Below, piece after piece: positions 45,094 through 55,472 of a stretch of DNA of 64,000 nt. The position numbers and the translations under genes were made by a program. Position 1 is the stretch's first letter, and each line of letters starts with the position of its first letter. The DNA is from Aquatica leii (taxonomy: Eukaryota > Arthropoda > Insecta > Coleoptera > Lampyridae). The notes beneath the pieces are model-generated. The model saw nothing but the letters and a program-made list of their open reading frames with translations, was not told the origin of the DNA and did no database searches. Location: positions 17,907,123-17,971,122 of the forward strand of contig CM069435.1 in the NCBI GenBank assembly GCA_035610365.1. Direction: 5' to 3'.

Positions 45094-46512
45094 ATACAGG
45101 GTGTTAATAACGTGCTTAACAGAGTGCTAACTTTTTAAGAATAACTTTAGGACGACATAGATATTTTTGTGAAACGTAGTATGCATCTTCTATGCTTCAA
45201 AACGCATTTTCGCTGTACAACAATTTTTTTATTCTTTGCAGTGGCGGTGCGAGATTTGCACTGAATCATTTTAAAGAAAAAAGTAATACACGACTGCTTT
45301 TTCTTAAAATAAAAATTATTTTTGAAATCCTTCTCCCTTTCTGAGCAATCTGGTCTAGCGCATTTAAGTCATCAAAATTAACGTATTAAAAAACAAGATT
45401 TAGCAGATATGCATTACATGTATAAGCTTGCTGATGGTACCGCACTGGAAGCCAAGCAGTTGCATGAAGACCGCCAAATAAAAGTATTCCGGATGTACAA
45501 ATATTTTCGAAAATTCATAAAAGGTTGTAGGAAAAGGGAAGTTTTGAACCAATCATCTAAAAGCAGTACAACGTACTGTAAGAATGCCAGAAATTGAGGT
45601 AGCGGTTTTAAATTCAATTGAGGGAAATCCCAGATCTTGCAAAAAATGTATGAAAAGCCATTGACACTGAAATTTTATGCACCGATGAAGCCAATGTTAC
45701 CAGAAACGCAATCATAAACTTTCACAATAATCATTTTTGGACCTCACATGCAATCTTGGAATCCGGTCACCAGGAGCACTTTTCCGTTAACGTGCGAGTT
45801 AGAATATGCAGTGATTATCTAATTAAGCCCTATTTTCTTCATGCGAGATTGATGGGCGTAAGTATCGACAGTTTTTCGAAGAAGAATTGCAGGTTTGATG
45901 GATTTTAGTAAGAAATCGACTGTGGTTTATGCACGATGGGGCGTCAGCGCACTTCAGTGCTCCGAGTATTTAAAACAAAATTAGAATAATTGACGGATAG
46001 GTTGCGGATCACAGGTATGGCCACCTAGCTTCCCAGACGTCAATAGTTCAGAATATTTCCTGCGGAGTCATCTGAACACCAATTCATACTGAAGAGCAGT
46101 CGAGAAATCGCATCAGTTTCTCATAAATTGTTTTATCTCGTAAGTGGTCTAGCGAGATGCAAATGCATGATTTTAATTTTTTTATACGAAAACCGTACGT
46201 TAAACGAAGAAAATCGAGGGAACACATTTGCTCAGAAAGGAATGAGGATTTCAAAAACAATTTTTATTTTAAGAAAAAGCTGCGGCGCATCACTTTTTTC
46301 TTTAAAATGATTCAATGGAAATACTGCACTAACGCCACTGACAAGAATAAAAAATTGTACATGTTTTTTTGATAATACGTTACACAAACATATGTAGGGT
46401 CATACCAAAGTTATAAAAAAAATGAATTTTGTTTTTAAACTTAAGCAAAACTTAAGGTCTTTAGGGCTTATGTTTGTTTGAAGTTTTTTCTCAAAATTAA
46501 GAAACACCCCGT
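45094..46512 (+). mobile_element. Mariner-like element with ACAGGGTGTT ends
   Basis: Starts TATATACAGGGTGTTAATAA (45091-45110) and ends AAACACCCCGTATTTAAA (46501-46518). TACAGGGTGTT is near-complementary to AACACCCCGTA, with TA at both borders. It encloses the transposase pseudogene. The length is about 1.4 kb. Confidence 0.75.
45380..46090 (+). pseudogene. DUF4817-type mariner-like transposase, broken
   Basis: The N-terminus shows the DUF4817 helix-turn-helix signature: DMHYMYKLADGTALEAKQLH, then RMYKYFRKFIKGC. After the deleted middle, the catalytic domain appears: FTDEANVTRN (about 45674-45703) with the first acidic residue, NFHNNHFW, FSVNVRVRICSDYLIKPYF, then LWFMHDGASAHFS (about 45919-45957) with the second, and FPDVNSSEYFLRSHLNTNSY (about 46028-46087) with the third block. 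This is the order of the multicopy IS630/Tc1-mariner-like transposases common in insect genomes. Stops at about 45596 and frameshifts around 45650 and 45880 inactivate it. Confidence 0.85.
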
Positions 46513-46519
46513 ATTTAAA

Positions 46520-48074
46520 AACCGTGAGCCTTTACTGAGAAAATTCGACTAAGCCAAAAAAATTTTTTTTAGAACATTTTTAGCTTTGGCGGGAAAATTA
46601 AAATAAAAGATTATCATGAGCTTGTACCGTTGATCAATGGAGTACGCGCAAATTATTCAAAAAGTAAAAATAAAACATAGTTTTTCAAAAAAAAAACAGT
46701 TAACTGGACGAACTTTTAAGCATTGTTAAAAAAATATTTTAATTTTTTATCTTTTACACATGACAAAAAATCGATCTGAGTTTTTAGTTGAAGAACGAGT
46801 ACCTTATAAAATTGAAGAATAAAAAAGAAATTTGATTAACTTGTAACTTTATAAAATATCCAAAAGTTGGTGCGCGTTGTAGTGTTTTTATTAGCGATTA
46901 TCAAAAATGGTTTCAATTTTCTTTTTAAAAAAACCATGTTAGTTTTATTATCGTGAAATTGTAGAAAATCTTAGTTATATAATATGATTTCAAAGAGTTT
47001 TTTATCAAAAACAAAAAAATTTCAAACTACTTTTTAAAACCCGTTCGAGAAAAGCCTTTAACTTTCCAGTTTAAATCCATAATCTTTAGGAAAGATTTAC
47101 ACTTGGCAAATATTTTTTTATGTAAACGATAATTTTTTTAGCACCCGGATTTACTCGCATAAAAAAGAAACGGGAGTTCAATTATTTGTATATGATACGA
47201 AACGCATTTGCACAATATATCTATCGGAAACTCCAAAATAAATGTTGAATAATAAAAATTTTTTTTTGAGTTTTGAAAACATAAAATCGAGAAAAGCTTG
47301 CAAAAAACATTTGATTTTTGCAAATTCAGATTAACCCAGACTATATCCTTTTAATTAATTTTAATTTTAATCAATATTAATCGATATAATTTTTTCAAAA
47401 CGCTAAAAAATCAAGACAAATTCGAAAAGTAAAAGTCTCTACAGCTTTCTTAATTTTTGAACATTGTATCTTTAGTGATTCACAAATTGGTTTTGCTAAT
47501 TCGGTGATACAACAAATTTCTAAGGCTGGGTTTCTTTGTTATTATTGATACTAGTTTATCAGTAAAAACAACAAACTTGTCTAATCTATTATGACGCAAT
47601 ACGTTTAGTGATAAATCAAAAAGCCGGCACAAAAAATAGTCTTTTTCTTTTAACAGTTTTAAGGGATAGTTGCGAATACGCAATTCTATTAAAAGACTAT
47701 GGGCGCGTTTGGATTTTTTTTGTTTTGAATTAAAATTGTTAACGACGGGTTGGGTTACAAGTTTTATTAGCGTAAAAAAATAATTTACAATTGTAATCTA
47801 TACGATAGATCTTTAAGCCAATTTGGTTTCAACGTGGAAAAGAAGAAATAAAACTATAAAAATTAATTAATGATAAAAGTGCGTCTTTCGTCGGTTATCC
47901 ACGATGTGGGCATACCAAATTAGAACAATCTCGACTTTTAATCTCAACTTGAAAAATTTAATTGAATGACTTTTGAAAAAAATCATTTGCATTCGGGTTT
48001 TAGTGGTCATGTGTTTGTTTGTGAGGATGTGGTGGTTGGTATTCGGGAAGAAATGAACGAGATTAGATAGATAC
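46520..48074. other. pan intron 1, 5' part, AT-rich
   Basis: No transposon or coding motif recognised. The exon 1 donor (GTATCT on the minus strand) is at 48074-48069. Confidence 0.4.
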
Positions 48075-48227
48075 CTCGGATTCAGTGAGGTCGATAAGGC
48101 TGCTCTTTTCTTCCGTGAGGTTTTCCGAGGACCTCTTCTCGTCCTCACCGTCACCCTCGTCCTTGAACACCTTAACCTCATCGGTGCTGCAGAGATCATC
48201 GCCGCCACTGGACGAGACGTGTGGCAT
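48075..48227 (-). CDS. pan: pangolin/TCF exon 1: start codon and Armadillo/beta-catenin-binding domain
   Basis: First coding exon of the Wnt-pathway transcription factor TCF/LEF (pangolin), a nuclear HMG-box protein that recruits Armadillo/beta-catenin through its N-terminus. The 51 codons run from ATG (48227-48225) to GAG before a GTATCT donor. The translation begins [18 protein letters not shown] and contains [13 protein letters not shown], then [13 protein letters not shown]. Residues about 10-51 are the conserved beta-catenin-binding motif ([17 protein letters not shown]...). The start is supported by an in-frame TAA three bases upstream (TAAACCATG) and an A at -3. It joins exon 2 in phase 0. 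Reading is intact and GC content is high. The other open frames overlapping this stretch are shadows. Confidence 0.95.
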
Positions 48228-48728
48228 GGTTTACTCGCGACGCGGCGGCATCACACCTCGCTACATTGCACCAGTCCGGCAGCGGTCGTTTGCAGTCAAC
48301 TCATCCCGTCACAAGAAAGAAACACCACAAAAACATCACGACACAACAACACTAAAACTTTTAAGCCGCAACTTCCTTTTATTAAATTTGCGCAAATGAA
48401 AGGAATAAAATAATCCATCACGAGATCGAGAACTGCATCATGATTATCCCCCGATTGATAGTTACGACACGTGTTTGTTATTGTAGGGGGTGCAGGTGTA
48501 TAGCGCGCAACGCACAACTAACTTGGAAGCAGCGCTTCGACTCCACTGCGGTCAGTCGCGCGGCGCTCAAACGCTGCGTGTTGCTCTGTTGTCGGTCCGA
48601 CCAATCACCGGCTTCTTTGATCCACCCGGCGGCTTCGCAGTAATGGCAGCCGACACGACTGCGCACGAGGCTTACCGAATTCCACCCGCATACATGCTCT
48701 GGCTTCTGTTCTTCTCCCGTACATGATT
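48228..48728 (-). promoter_or_regulatory. pan: pan 5' UTR and probable promoter, CpG-rich
   Basis: A GC- and CpG-rich block (densest at 48480-48710) directly upstream of the pan start codon in otherwise AT-rich DNA. On the minus strand there is an ATTGG (CCAAT-type) word at about 48604-48600. Several ATGs precede the main start, each followed closely by a stop. No TATA box or clear initiator could be fixed, so the transcription start is unknown. Upstream, 48729-49400 is AT-rich without recognised features. Confidence 0.55.
48231..48251 (-). promoter_or_regulatory. Six-codon upstream ORF abutting the pan start
   Basis: ATG at 48251-48249 opens MPPRRE and stops at TAA 48233-48231, three bases before the pan ATG and in the same frame. 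If transcribed it could limit initiation at the main start. Confidence 0.5.
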
Positions 48729-49413
48729 TGTTTCATGATTAATTTCACCGCCAGACATTTATTTGACTAATTTATAGACTCTTGTTTGTAATGATGCGCA
48801 AACATATATTCCTAAGTACACATACGTAATATTATTATACGGTATTAAATTACTTAGTAATTTTCTAATTCGCCGATACGATTATGTTTCACTTTTACGA
48901 ACGTATCGGCCTTTAAACAATTACGGATTAATTAATTGCTACCCACAAAAAATTAATACGAAGCGCTGACAGTCAATGCACTTGTTCTCTCCAACGCTAA
49001 GCACCGAACATCGAACAACCGCGCCATAACCGGTTTATAACAAATATCGGCGATTTCTTTGATTGACAACGATAGACGAAGTACCAGCGGACGCCTACAA
49101 CAGCACGCGTCAATTACCCTTTTAAATAACATAAAAGAACGATTGTATGTAACTTAACAACTACTATATAAACAATTTCTAAAAAAAAGCTATCGTTATT
49201 TTTTATCTAAGAAATATTGAATTTGTGCGTTATGGTTATCACACGTGGTCTTCTCAGCGCCATCAAATGATACGTCGAAATTTAATTCATGATTTTTTGG
49301 CTTTTTCAATTATTACCGAGTACCGAGATTTTATCATCGTTAAAAGCTTTTTTTTTAAATTTCGCCGTTGTGTCTACAATTTTTAAAATCAAAAATTTTG
49401 ATTACTTATTAAT

Positions 49414-51533
49414 AAAGAGCGGATAGTAAGGCAAGAAAAAATACCAAAAAAAGTGGCATAAAAGGCATATTAAACCTGCCAAAAAGGCAATAAAAAAGGC
49501 ACACATATCTATTAAAATTTACAGTTTATCTTTTTGTTTTACAATATTTATTGAGTGCTGTTGTTTTCCCAAGCACAAATCAAATGTTTTTCCATATTTT
49601 GACCAAGAAGCTGTTGCCTTTTATTATTTAAAATATTTTTATAGAAGGAAAAAGTTCTTTCGACATCACAAGATGTTAGTGGAGCAAATTTTAATGCCGA
49701 TGTTTCTGTTATTGTTAAAGATATTTTCTGTTGATGCTTCATGACCTCCCCATTTTGAATTTTAGTCAGTTGTTTAAAGACGTCAAAGGAAGGGTTTTTT
49801 TGATGTGACGGAATTTTTGGTTAATTTTTCTTCTTATAGTCCCTGGACATGCTCATAATTGCTCTTATTATTTCGTATGTAGGCGAAAGATTCGGTCATT
49901 GCGGTTTCCAATAATCAAAAAGAGAATCTAATATGTTAGAGATTTTTACCTTTTTGGTGGCAGAAATTAACTTGTTAACTATTGCAAACTCGTCTCTAAT
50001 GAATTCACACACCCTATGTATTCTATATGCTAGACATGTTAAATGTTTTAAATTGAGATAAAATATTTCTAATGCCTGAGCGGATTCGATCATATAAGGT
50101 GCTGCATCGGTTACGAATAAGAAAACCTTTTCTTTTTTTACGCCATTGGGATACAGAAGTCCTACAAACACAAAATTATATAATTGTAATTAATAGATTA
50201 GATTATGTTAATTAATCATTAAAAAAAAACTTACGCAAACAATCATCGAAAAAAATTGCAACTGTTTTGTGATTGGTCTGTGGAATTTCTTTGGATGCTA
50301 GCAAATAAGCTTTTCCTGGTTCTAGTTCAGACAATTTACCAACTACAAAATTTGCTATATATCGACCTCTGCAATCGAATGTTTCATCAACCGAAGTCCA
50401 AATGTAATGGTCTCCAATGTCATTCCTTATTGTCTGCATTTCTATAAAAGGTAAACCAGCATTTTGAAAACTATTAATACTTTAATTAAACTGCTTACCG
50501 ATTGGTAACATATGTATGTCTAAATAATTTTTTCTCAAAGTTGATTCATCTGGAACAACTTATTCGGTGTATTTTTCGAGGAAATTGCGAAAATTGATAT
50601 TATCAAGTTTTTTAAGAGGAATTTGAGCCGACACCAATGCCTCACACAAATTTATTTTTTATTTATTCTGTTGGTCTTCTAAAACGTTTTTTAACAATTG
50701 TTGTTTCATAGTTTTTTTTTAATGTAAACCACTACCCAAGTGTTGTTTTACATGGTACTTTTTAGTACCGATCTAAAATAATACCGATCTAAAATAATAC
50801 AGATACTAGTAATTAAAAGCATTTAAATTAAGATAATACAAACTTACTGATTTTGAACAAACTTGACATAAAAGGTTGTTAAATTATTGTCCAATTGTAA
50901 TTACTTACTTATAATTATTTTCAAATTTTGATTGTTTATTAGGCGGCATTTTTTAAAACTTACTCACAGCACAACAGCAATAGACTATTACATTGTGACA
51001 ATATCACAGCTTTTGTAACAAATAAATAATATTTTAGTCATGTGTTTCAGTCAGTAAAGGAATCCCACCGGACAAAATTAGAATTATCTATATTGGTTTG
51101 CTTTCCTTAGGTACTGAATAGATCTATATAATATGAATAATTCCGAAATCCTTCCGGTTTTGTAAATAGTCTTCTGTTAAGCCTGTCATTATACATAATC
51201 CTAGTATAAATTCTTACAATAGTTTTTCTCTATAAGTGGCTTTTGTATTTAATGTTTTCTGGAAACCATTGTTTAACAAAACATGAAAATCCCTGTTGTT
51301 ATTTATAGGTTCGTGGTAAAACCTTTTGAGCAAAAAATGTTAATTATATTATTGTACGTAATTTAAGTAAAATTCTGTAATGCGTTGTCATCTACCTATT
51401 AAAACACTGTTTACACAAACTATATGTAAAAAGGCAATATAAAATAATACTCTTTAAAAAGGCAAAAAAGACAAAAAGTTACACAAAAAGGCAAAATAGA
51501 CAGGCTCCAGGCATTTGCCTGACTGTCCGCTCG
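49414..51533 (-). mobile_element. hAT-superfamily transposon, nearly full length but dead
   Basis: GAGCGGATAGTAAGGCA (49417-49433) and the complement of TGCCTGACTGTCCGCTC (51516-51532) are imperfect inverted ends. TTACTTATTAAT stands directly outside on both sides (49402-49413 and 51534-51545), which may include the 8-bp target duplication typical of hAT. AAAAAGGCA words recur near both ends (49479, 49492; 51428, 51456, 51484). The transposase gene fills the interior on the minus strand. Confidence 0.8.
49548..50949 (-). pseudogene. hAT transposase with BED-type zinc finger, several exons
   Basis: Minus strand. ATG at 50949-50947 starts MPPNKQSKFENNYK, followed by a GTAAGTAA donor. A short piece with CQVCSKS (about 50866) and one with KKYHVKQHLGSGLH (about 50725-50765) supply the C-x2-C and H-x-H parts of a BED finger. 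Later come LDIHMLPI with donor GTAAGC near 50500, then the exon with IWTSVDETFDCRGRYIANFV, the first catalytic aspartate region (about 50345-50405), and DDCL|R across an intron at about 50164-50232. VFLFVTDAAPYM (about 50094-50130) holds the second aspartate and LKHLTCLAYRIHRV follows. The hAT dimerisation tail is LTSCDVERTFSFYKNIL (49630-49685). Part of the middle is deleted (around 49930) and there are in-frame stops in the N-terminal part. Confidence 0.85.
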
Positions 51534-51599
51534 TTACTTATTAATCTATTTTTTCTTCTATATTAAATATATCGATTTTTCCACCGATGTCCTTTAGTT

Positions 51600-52077
51600 T
51601 CCTCTCATAACTATTTACACTTCGCTCAAGTACCATGCTATGCTTTTACACACAACATACTGCGGAAGATCAGATGGGGTAGTTCTCTTCAGTCTTCGGG
51701 CCTGGTGTTTAATGTCGAAATGCTGCATTTACGTGAAACCTTTTACTATCTTCCTTTATAGTTGGAATCAGGAAATCGCTATGTATGTTAAGACTTCAAA
51801 ACATACTAAGGTGTATCTATTATGTTTTAGTACTTCATTCTGAAATCTTTGGATACACTTAATGTTTAAATCGCTGGCACAACCCCAAAGCTGAATACCG
51901 TATAGCAAGCAATATCGGTTTCAAAATTTGATTGTAGATTAGTAATTTGTTTGGGATTGAAAGTTTGTAGTTTCTTCTAATCAGCCAATAGTGCTGTATA
52001 TATTTCAGGCCCAGTTCATGTTCTTTCTTTCAATTCATATTTATGATCCAATTTGAATTCTAAGATTTATTTTGGAT
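51600..52077 (-). pseudogene. Jockey-clade-like LINE fragment, post-RT region
   Basis: The minus-strand reading gives KKEHELGLKYIQHYWLIRRN (about 51972-52032), then SIPNKLLIYNQILKP (about 51920-51965), YGIQLWGCASDLNIKCIQRF (about 51850-51910) and a QNEVLK tail. This matches the stretch after the RT in jockey-clade LINEs (LGLK....YWLIGR.S.L....KLLIYK.ILKPIW.YGIQLWG.....N...IQ..QNK.LR). It is broken by frameshifts. The PLE inserted immediately next to it at 52078-52089. Confidence 0.75.
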
Positions 52078-52089
52078 AATATACAACAT

Positions 52090-52275
52090 GTAATAACGAA
52101 GGCTTCCACGGCCGGAATCTATACTAAGATAAGAATGTCTTCCGGGTTTGGACCGTGTCATTGTTGTTGTTGTTGTAACCGAAGTTGCCAACGTTTCGCC
52201 CACTTTCCTAACGGGCTTCATCAGGGCATGAGATAAATCGCAAAACTCAAACAAGCAACCGAAATCTAATTAAGA
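52090..52275 (-). repeat. PLE terminal sequence, inverted copy
   Basis: Reverse complement of the right end: CGAAGGCTTCCACGGCCGG, GTTGCCAACGTTTCGCCCAC and TCATCAGGGCATGAGATAAA here pair with 52563-52587, 55178-55210 and 55150-55175 in opposite orientation. Confidence 0.85.
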
Positions 52276-52464
52276 ACTTCTCAAAAGTTAGGTGTTAGGT
52301 ATTAGTAGGCAACGTCGCTATTGAGCAACAGCGAGCTGGCAACGTTAACTGGTGCAGCCATCTTAACAATATCCGGCACCATCGACACACATGTAGAACT
52401 TACTTATAATAAAAGTTATTAGAATAAAACAAATGTATTATTTAAAATATAAACAACGTAACAA

Positions 52465-52590
52465 AGCCCCTTACGAAAGTGGGCGAAACGTTGGCAACTT
52501 CGGTTATAACAACAATGACACGGTCCAAACCCGGAAGACTTTCTTATCTTAGTATAGATTCCGGCCGTGGAAGCCTTCGCTATTACATTA
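52465..52590 (+). repeat. PLE terminal sequence, direct copy at the 5' side
   Basis: CCCCTTACGAAAGTGGGCGA, AACGTTGGCAACTTCGGTTA and GGTCCAAACCCGGAAG match 55172-55245. The copy extends further, to GGAAGCCTTCGCTATTAC. Confidence 0.85.
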
Positions 52591-52609
52591 ACAATCACTA
52601 CGGGGAGAA

Positions 52610-54842
52610 TATTTCTTCTAAAACCTCCGTATTTTCCAAACTTCGCCACAAACTCGTCAAACTTTTGTGAAATTTAAGCTTTCTTAGTCGCTGTCGTGAC
52701 CAGAACATCATTCCTCAGAATCAAGTTCCACATTCAGACACGTTCTTCTAAAAACATCCTACACCGTGCTAGTCTAGCGTTGATACGCGAGAGTTACACA
52801 CCATTTCCAAACAACTCTTTTATCTATATCTTGAGTTGGCCAACACTCTATCCCCGGATGATTGGAAACTCATCGACAACATTACTTACCAGCAGTCTGA
52901 TACCACTCTACGACTAACCACTGAATCCAAGAACCGTCTCATCCACTACTAACTCTTTAAAGACGGTTGTCAATTTATCTAGTTTGGCCCTCACCTCAGA
53001 ACAGGAATCGGTGCTCTCTAAAAGTTTGAACTTTGCGGTTTTTGCCAAACGTATTCCTAAAGAAGATATTTTATGTGCTGTTGAGTCTTCTATAAGACAT
53101 TTTTCTCGCCACATCTCAGATCCCATTCGTATTAACATTGGCAAAATCCTTGAATCATCTAAAATTCCTTAGTCCAACATTTCTAAGTCAGAAGAATCAG
53201 CTCTAAAAAGTCTTCGTGAGAACCCTAATGTTATTGTTCTTTCAGCCGACAAAGGCAACGCTACTGTAGCTTTGAACCTAATTGATTATGTTGCGAAAAT
53301 CCATTCTATTTTGTCTGAGGAAACTTACGCTCTTCTAACTCACAACCCCACCCCGAGGATTGAACGTGAGGTCAGCCAAATCATCAAATCTTCCAATCTA
53401 CATTCTGAAACTAAACGTCGACTTACCCCATCAGATTATAAACTATCTCGTCTATACGGACTTCCCAAAGTTCTTGAACAAGGTATTCCTTTTCGACCTA
53501 TCGTCAGTACTATCCAATCTCCTACCTACAAGCTAGCCAAGTTCTTGTCCAATATTCTTTGCGATTTTACAGATAAAACTTCTTCTCACATCCTCAACTC
53601 GCAGCATTTTATTGAACGTCTAAAAACTGTAAAACTTGAACCCCAAGATCTTCTCGTGAGCTTTGATGTTACTTCACTTTTTACTAAAGTTCCTATTAAG
53701 GATTCGCTTATTATCATCCAACAGATTCTGTCTCAACATGGCAAGGACTTGAGTTTGGTTCCTCTTATTGATAAGTGTCTATCCTCTACTTACTTCCAAT
53801 TTGATAAAAAGTTTTACGAACAGGTTTCTGATGCTGTTCTGGGTTCTCTTCTATCACCTGATGTAGCCAACATTTTTATGGAATCCTTTGAAACGGTTGC
53901 TTTGGAATCATCAATATTAAAACTTAAAGTTTGGTTTAGGTATGTTGACGACACGTTTATTGTCTGGTCTCATGGTCATCTCGAATTGTCTAAGTTTCTT
54001 GATCATCTTAACAATCAACACTTAGATATCAAATTTACTATGGAAATCGAAAGTAATGGATCTCTTCCATTTCTTGACGTTCTTATGACTCGTAAGCCCG
54101 ACGGACTTCTGGGGCATTCTGTTTATCGCAAACCCACTCATACGGACAGATATCTTCATGCTTCGTCTCATCATCATCCTGCACAGAAACGTTTTGTTAT
54201 TGAACCTTTCGTTCATCGTGCCTTTTCTATTTGCCAACCTAAGAATCTAGACTCGGAACTCTACCACCTTACTAGAACTCTAGTGAACAATGGTTATGTG
54301 AAGCGAGATATTCATAGAGTTATTAATCGTCGTCTACATCCACGTACTCGATTACCTAAGGACATTTCTACTCCCGAATCCAATTCGAAATTGGCCTTTC
54401 TACCCTACATTCACAAGGTTACAGATCAAGTAGGGAAACTTCTTCGTAAGAATGGTATTAAACCCATATTCAACTCTAACAGGTAAAATCTCTCAGATTC
54501 TTCCTTCTCCCAAAGACAAATTTCCTACACTTTCATCTCAAGGTGTATACCAAATTCCTTGTTCATGTGGTTTAGTCTACATTGGTGAAACCGGTCTTTC
54601 CGTCATTACTCGCATTTCAGAACATGATCGTTGTATAAGGAAAAGGTATTTCCAAGTCTGCGGTTGCTGAACATTATTTTACTACAGGTCACAAGATATA
54701 CTTTGATATTGTTTCGTTGAGTGCCAAATCTCCATTCTTTTTTTACAGGAAATTCCTAGAGAGGATAGAAATCATCAAACACCCCAATAACTTCAATCGC
54801 GATCACGGTTTCGAGCTATCTCCCTTGGTTCCCGGTCATTAG
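52610..54842 (+). pseudogene. Penelope-like RT plus GIY-YIG endonuclease, lightly damaged
   Basis: PLE polyprotein: an RT related to telomerase, followed by a nuclease for target cleavage. The N-terminal part around 52610-52900 is frameshifted (SFLSRCRDQNIIP is visible). From about 52917 one frame stays open to 54486 except for a single TAG at 53170-53172. It carries LSADKGNATVALN (53239-53277), RLYGLPKV and PFRPIVS (53450-53510), LLVSFDVTSLFTKV (53648-53690, first catalytic aspartate present), LLSPDVANIFME and RYVDDTFIVWSHG (53939-53977, YVDD present), and SVYRKPTHTDRYL. A frameshift at about 54480 leads into GVYQIPCSCGLVYIGETG (54542-54595) with both GVY and YIG blocks. A second shift at about 54645 leads into SAVAEHYFTTGH, ending at TAG 54840-54842. 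It has one nonsense codon and about three shifts and is otherwise complete. Confidence 0.9.
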
Positions 54843-55094
54843 TTATTTATCGAAAACACGCCCCTTATCAACCGTAACCCAAACAGAGTCGAGCTTAACC
54901 ATCCGTGAGGATCCCTCTCCTTTATATACGGAGACTATTTCTTCTTAGTCACTTCTACGGAGTTTAGAATCTGGCTTGGTTCACAGTTGATTACCTAACT
55001 CGGTAGTGGTTCTTTGTTAGATTTTCGTTTGCTTTTTCAAGTTATCGTTTTCTTTCTTACGTTTTCAGAGTTTAGATTATGGCTTGTTTCACAA

Positions 55095-55260
55095 GTTGAT
55101 AACTTTTGAGAAGTTCTTAGTTAGATTTCGGTTGCTTGTTTGAGTTTTGCGATTTATCTCACGCCCTGATAATGCCCCTTACGAAAGTAGGCGAAACGTT
55201 GGCAACTTCGGTTACAACAACAATGACACGGTGCAAACCCGGAAGACATTCTTATCTTAG
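55095..55260 (+). repeat. PLE terminal sequence, right end
   Basis: Direct copy of the terminal sequence, ending CATTCTTATCTTAG at 55260 just before the 12-bp target repeat. It lacks the last 30 bp (TATAGATTCC to CTATTAC) that the copy at 52465-52590 has. Confidence 0.85.
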
Positions 55261-55472
55261 AATATACAACATATCAGAAAAATCTAAATTTTACTGTTAT
55301 TAGAGTAGAGTGCAGCAATTATTTATTAAATATATCGGCCAAATGCCCTCTACGACTCCGCTAACATGATAGCATTAATGAAGTTTTCTGCAGTCGTTTC
55401 CAATAAATACGGTTTGATTTCAGCATGTTCTGTTTTAGTTCTGGAATCGTAGTAGGTTTGTTGACAAATAAT

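Larger units (their letters stand above)
52090..55260 (+). mobile_element. Penelope-like element with inverted terminal copy and target duplication
   Basis: About 3.17 kb, bounded by AATATACAACAT on both sides (52078-52089 and 55261-55272), an exact 12-bp direct repeat best read as the target duplication. The left end (52090-52275) is an inverted copy of the terminal sequence, a direct copy follows (52465-52590), and the right end (55095-55260) is direct again. This inverted-plus-direct arrangement is typical of Penelope-type elements. The coding region lies between. It is the youngest-looking element in the window. Confidence 0.88.

Noticed and set aside
47867-48208. 113-codon minus-strand frame over pan exon 1
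   Set aside because: It is a shadow in another frame. The true reading starts at ATG 48227-48225, gives the Armadillo-binding domain and stops at the GTATCT donor.
48085-48726. Several plus-strand open frames in the CpG-rich region
   Set aside because: High GC removes stop codons by chance; none shows a known motif, and they lie opposite the pan 5' region.
54022-54237. Minus-strand frame inside the PLE
   Set aside because: Shadow of the PLE RT frame on the other strand.
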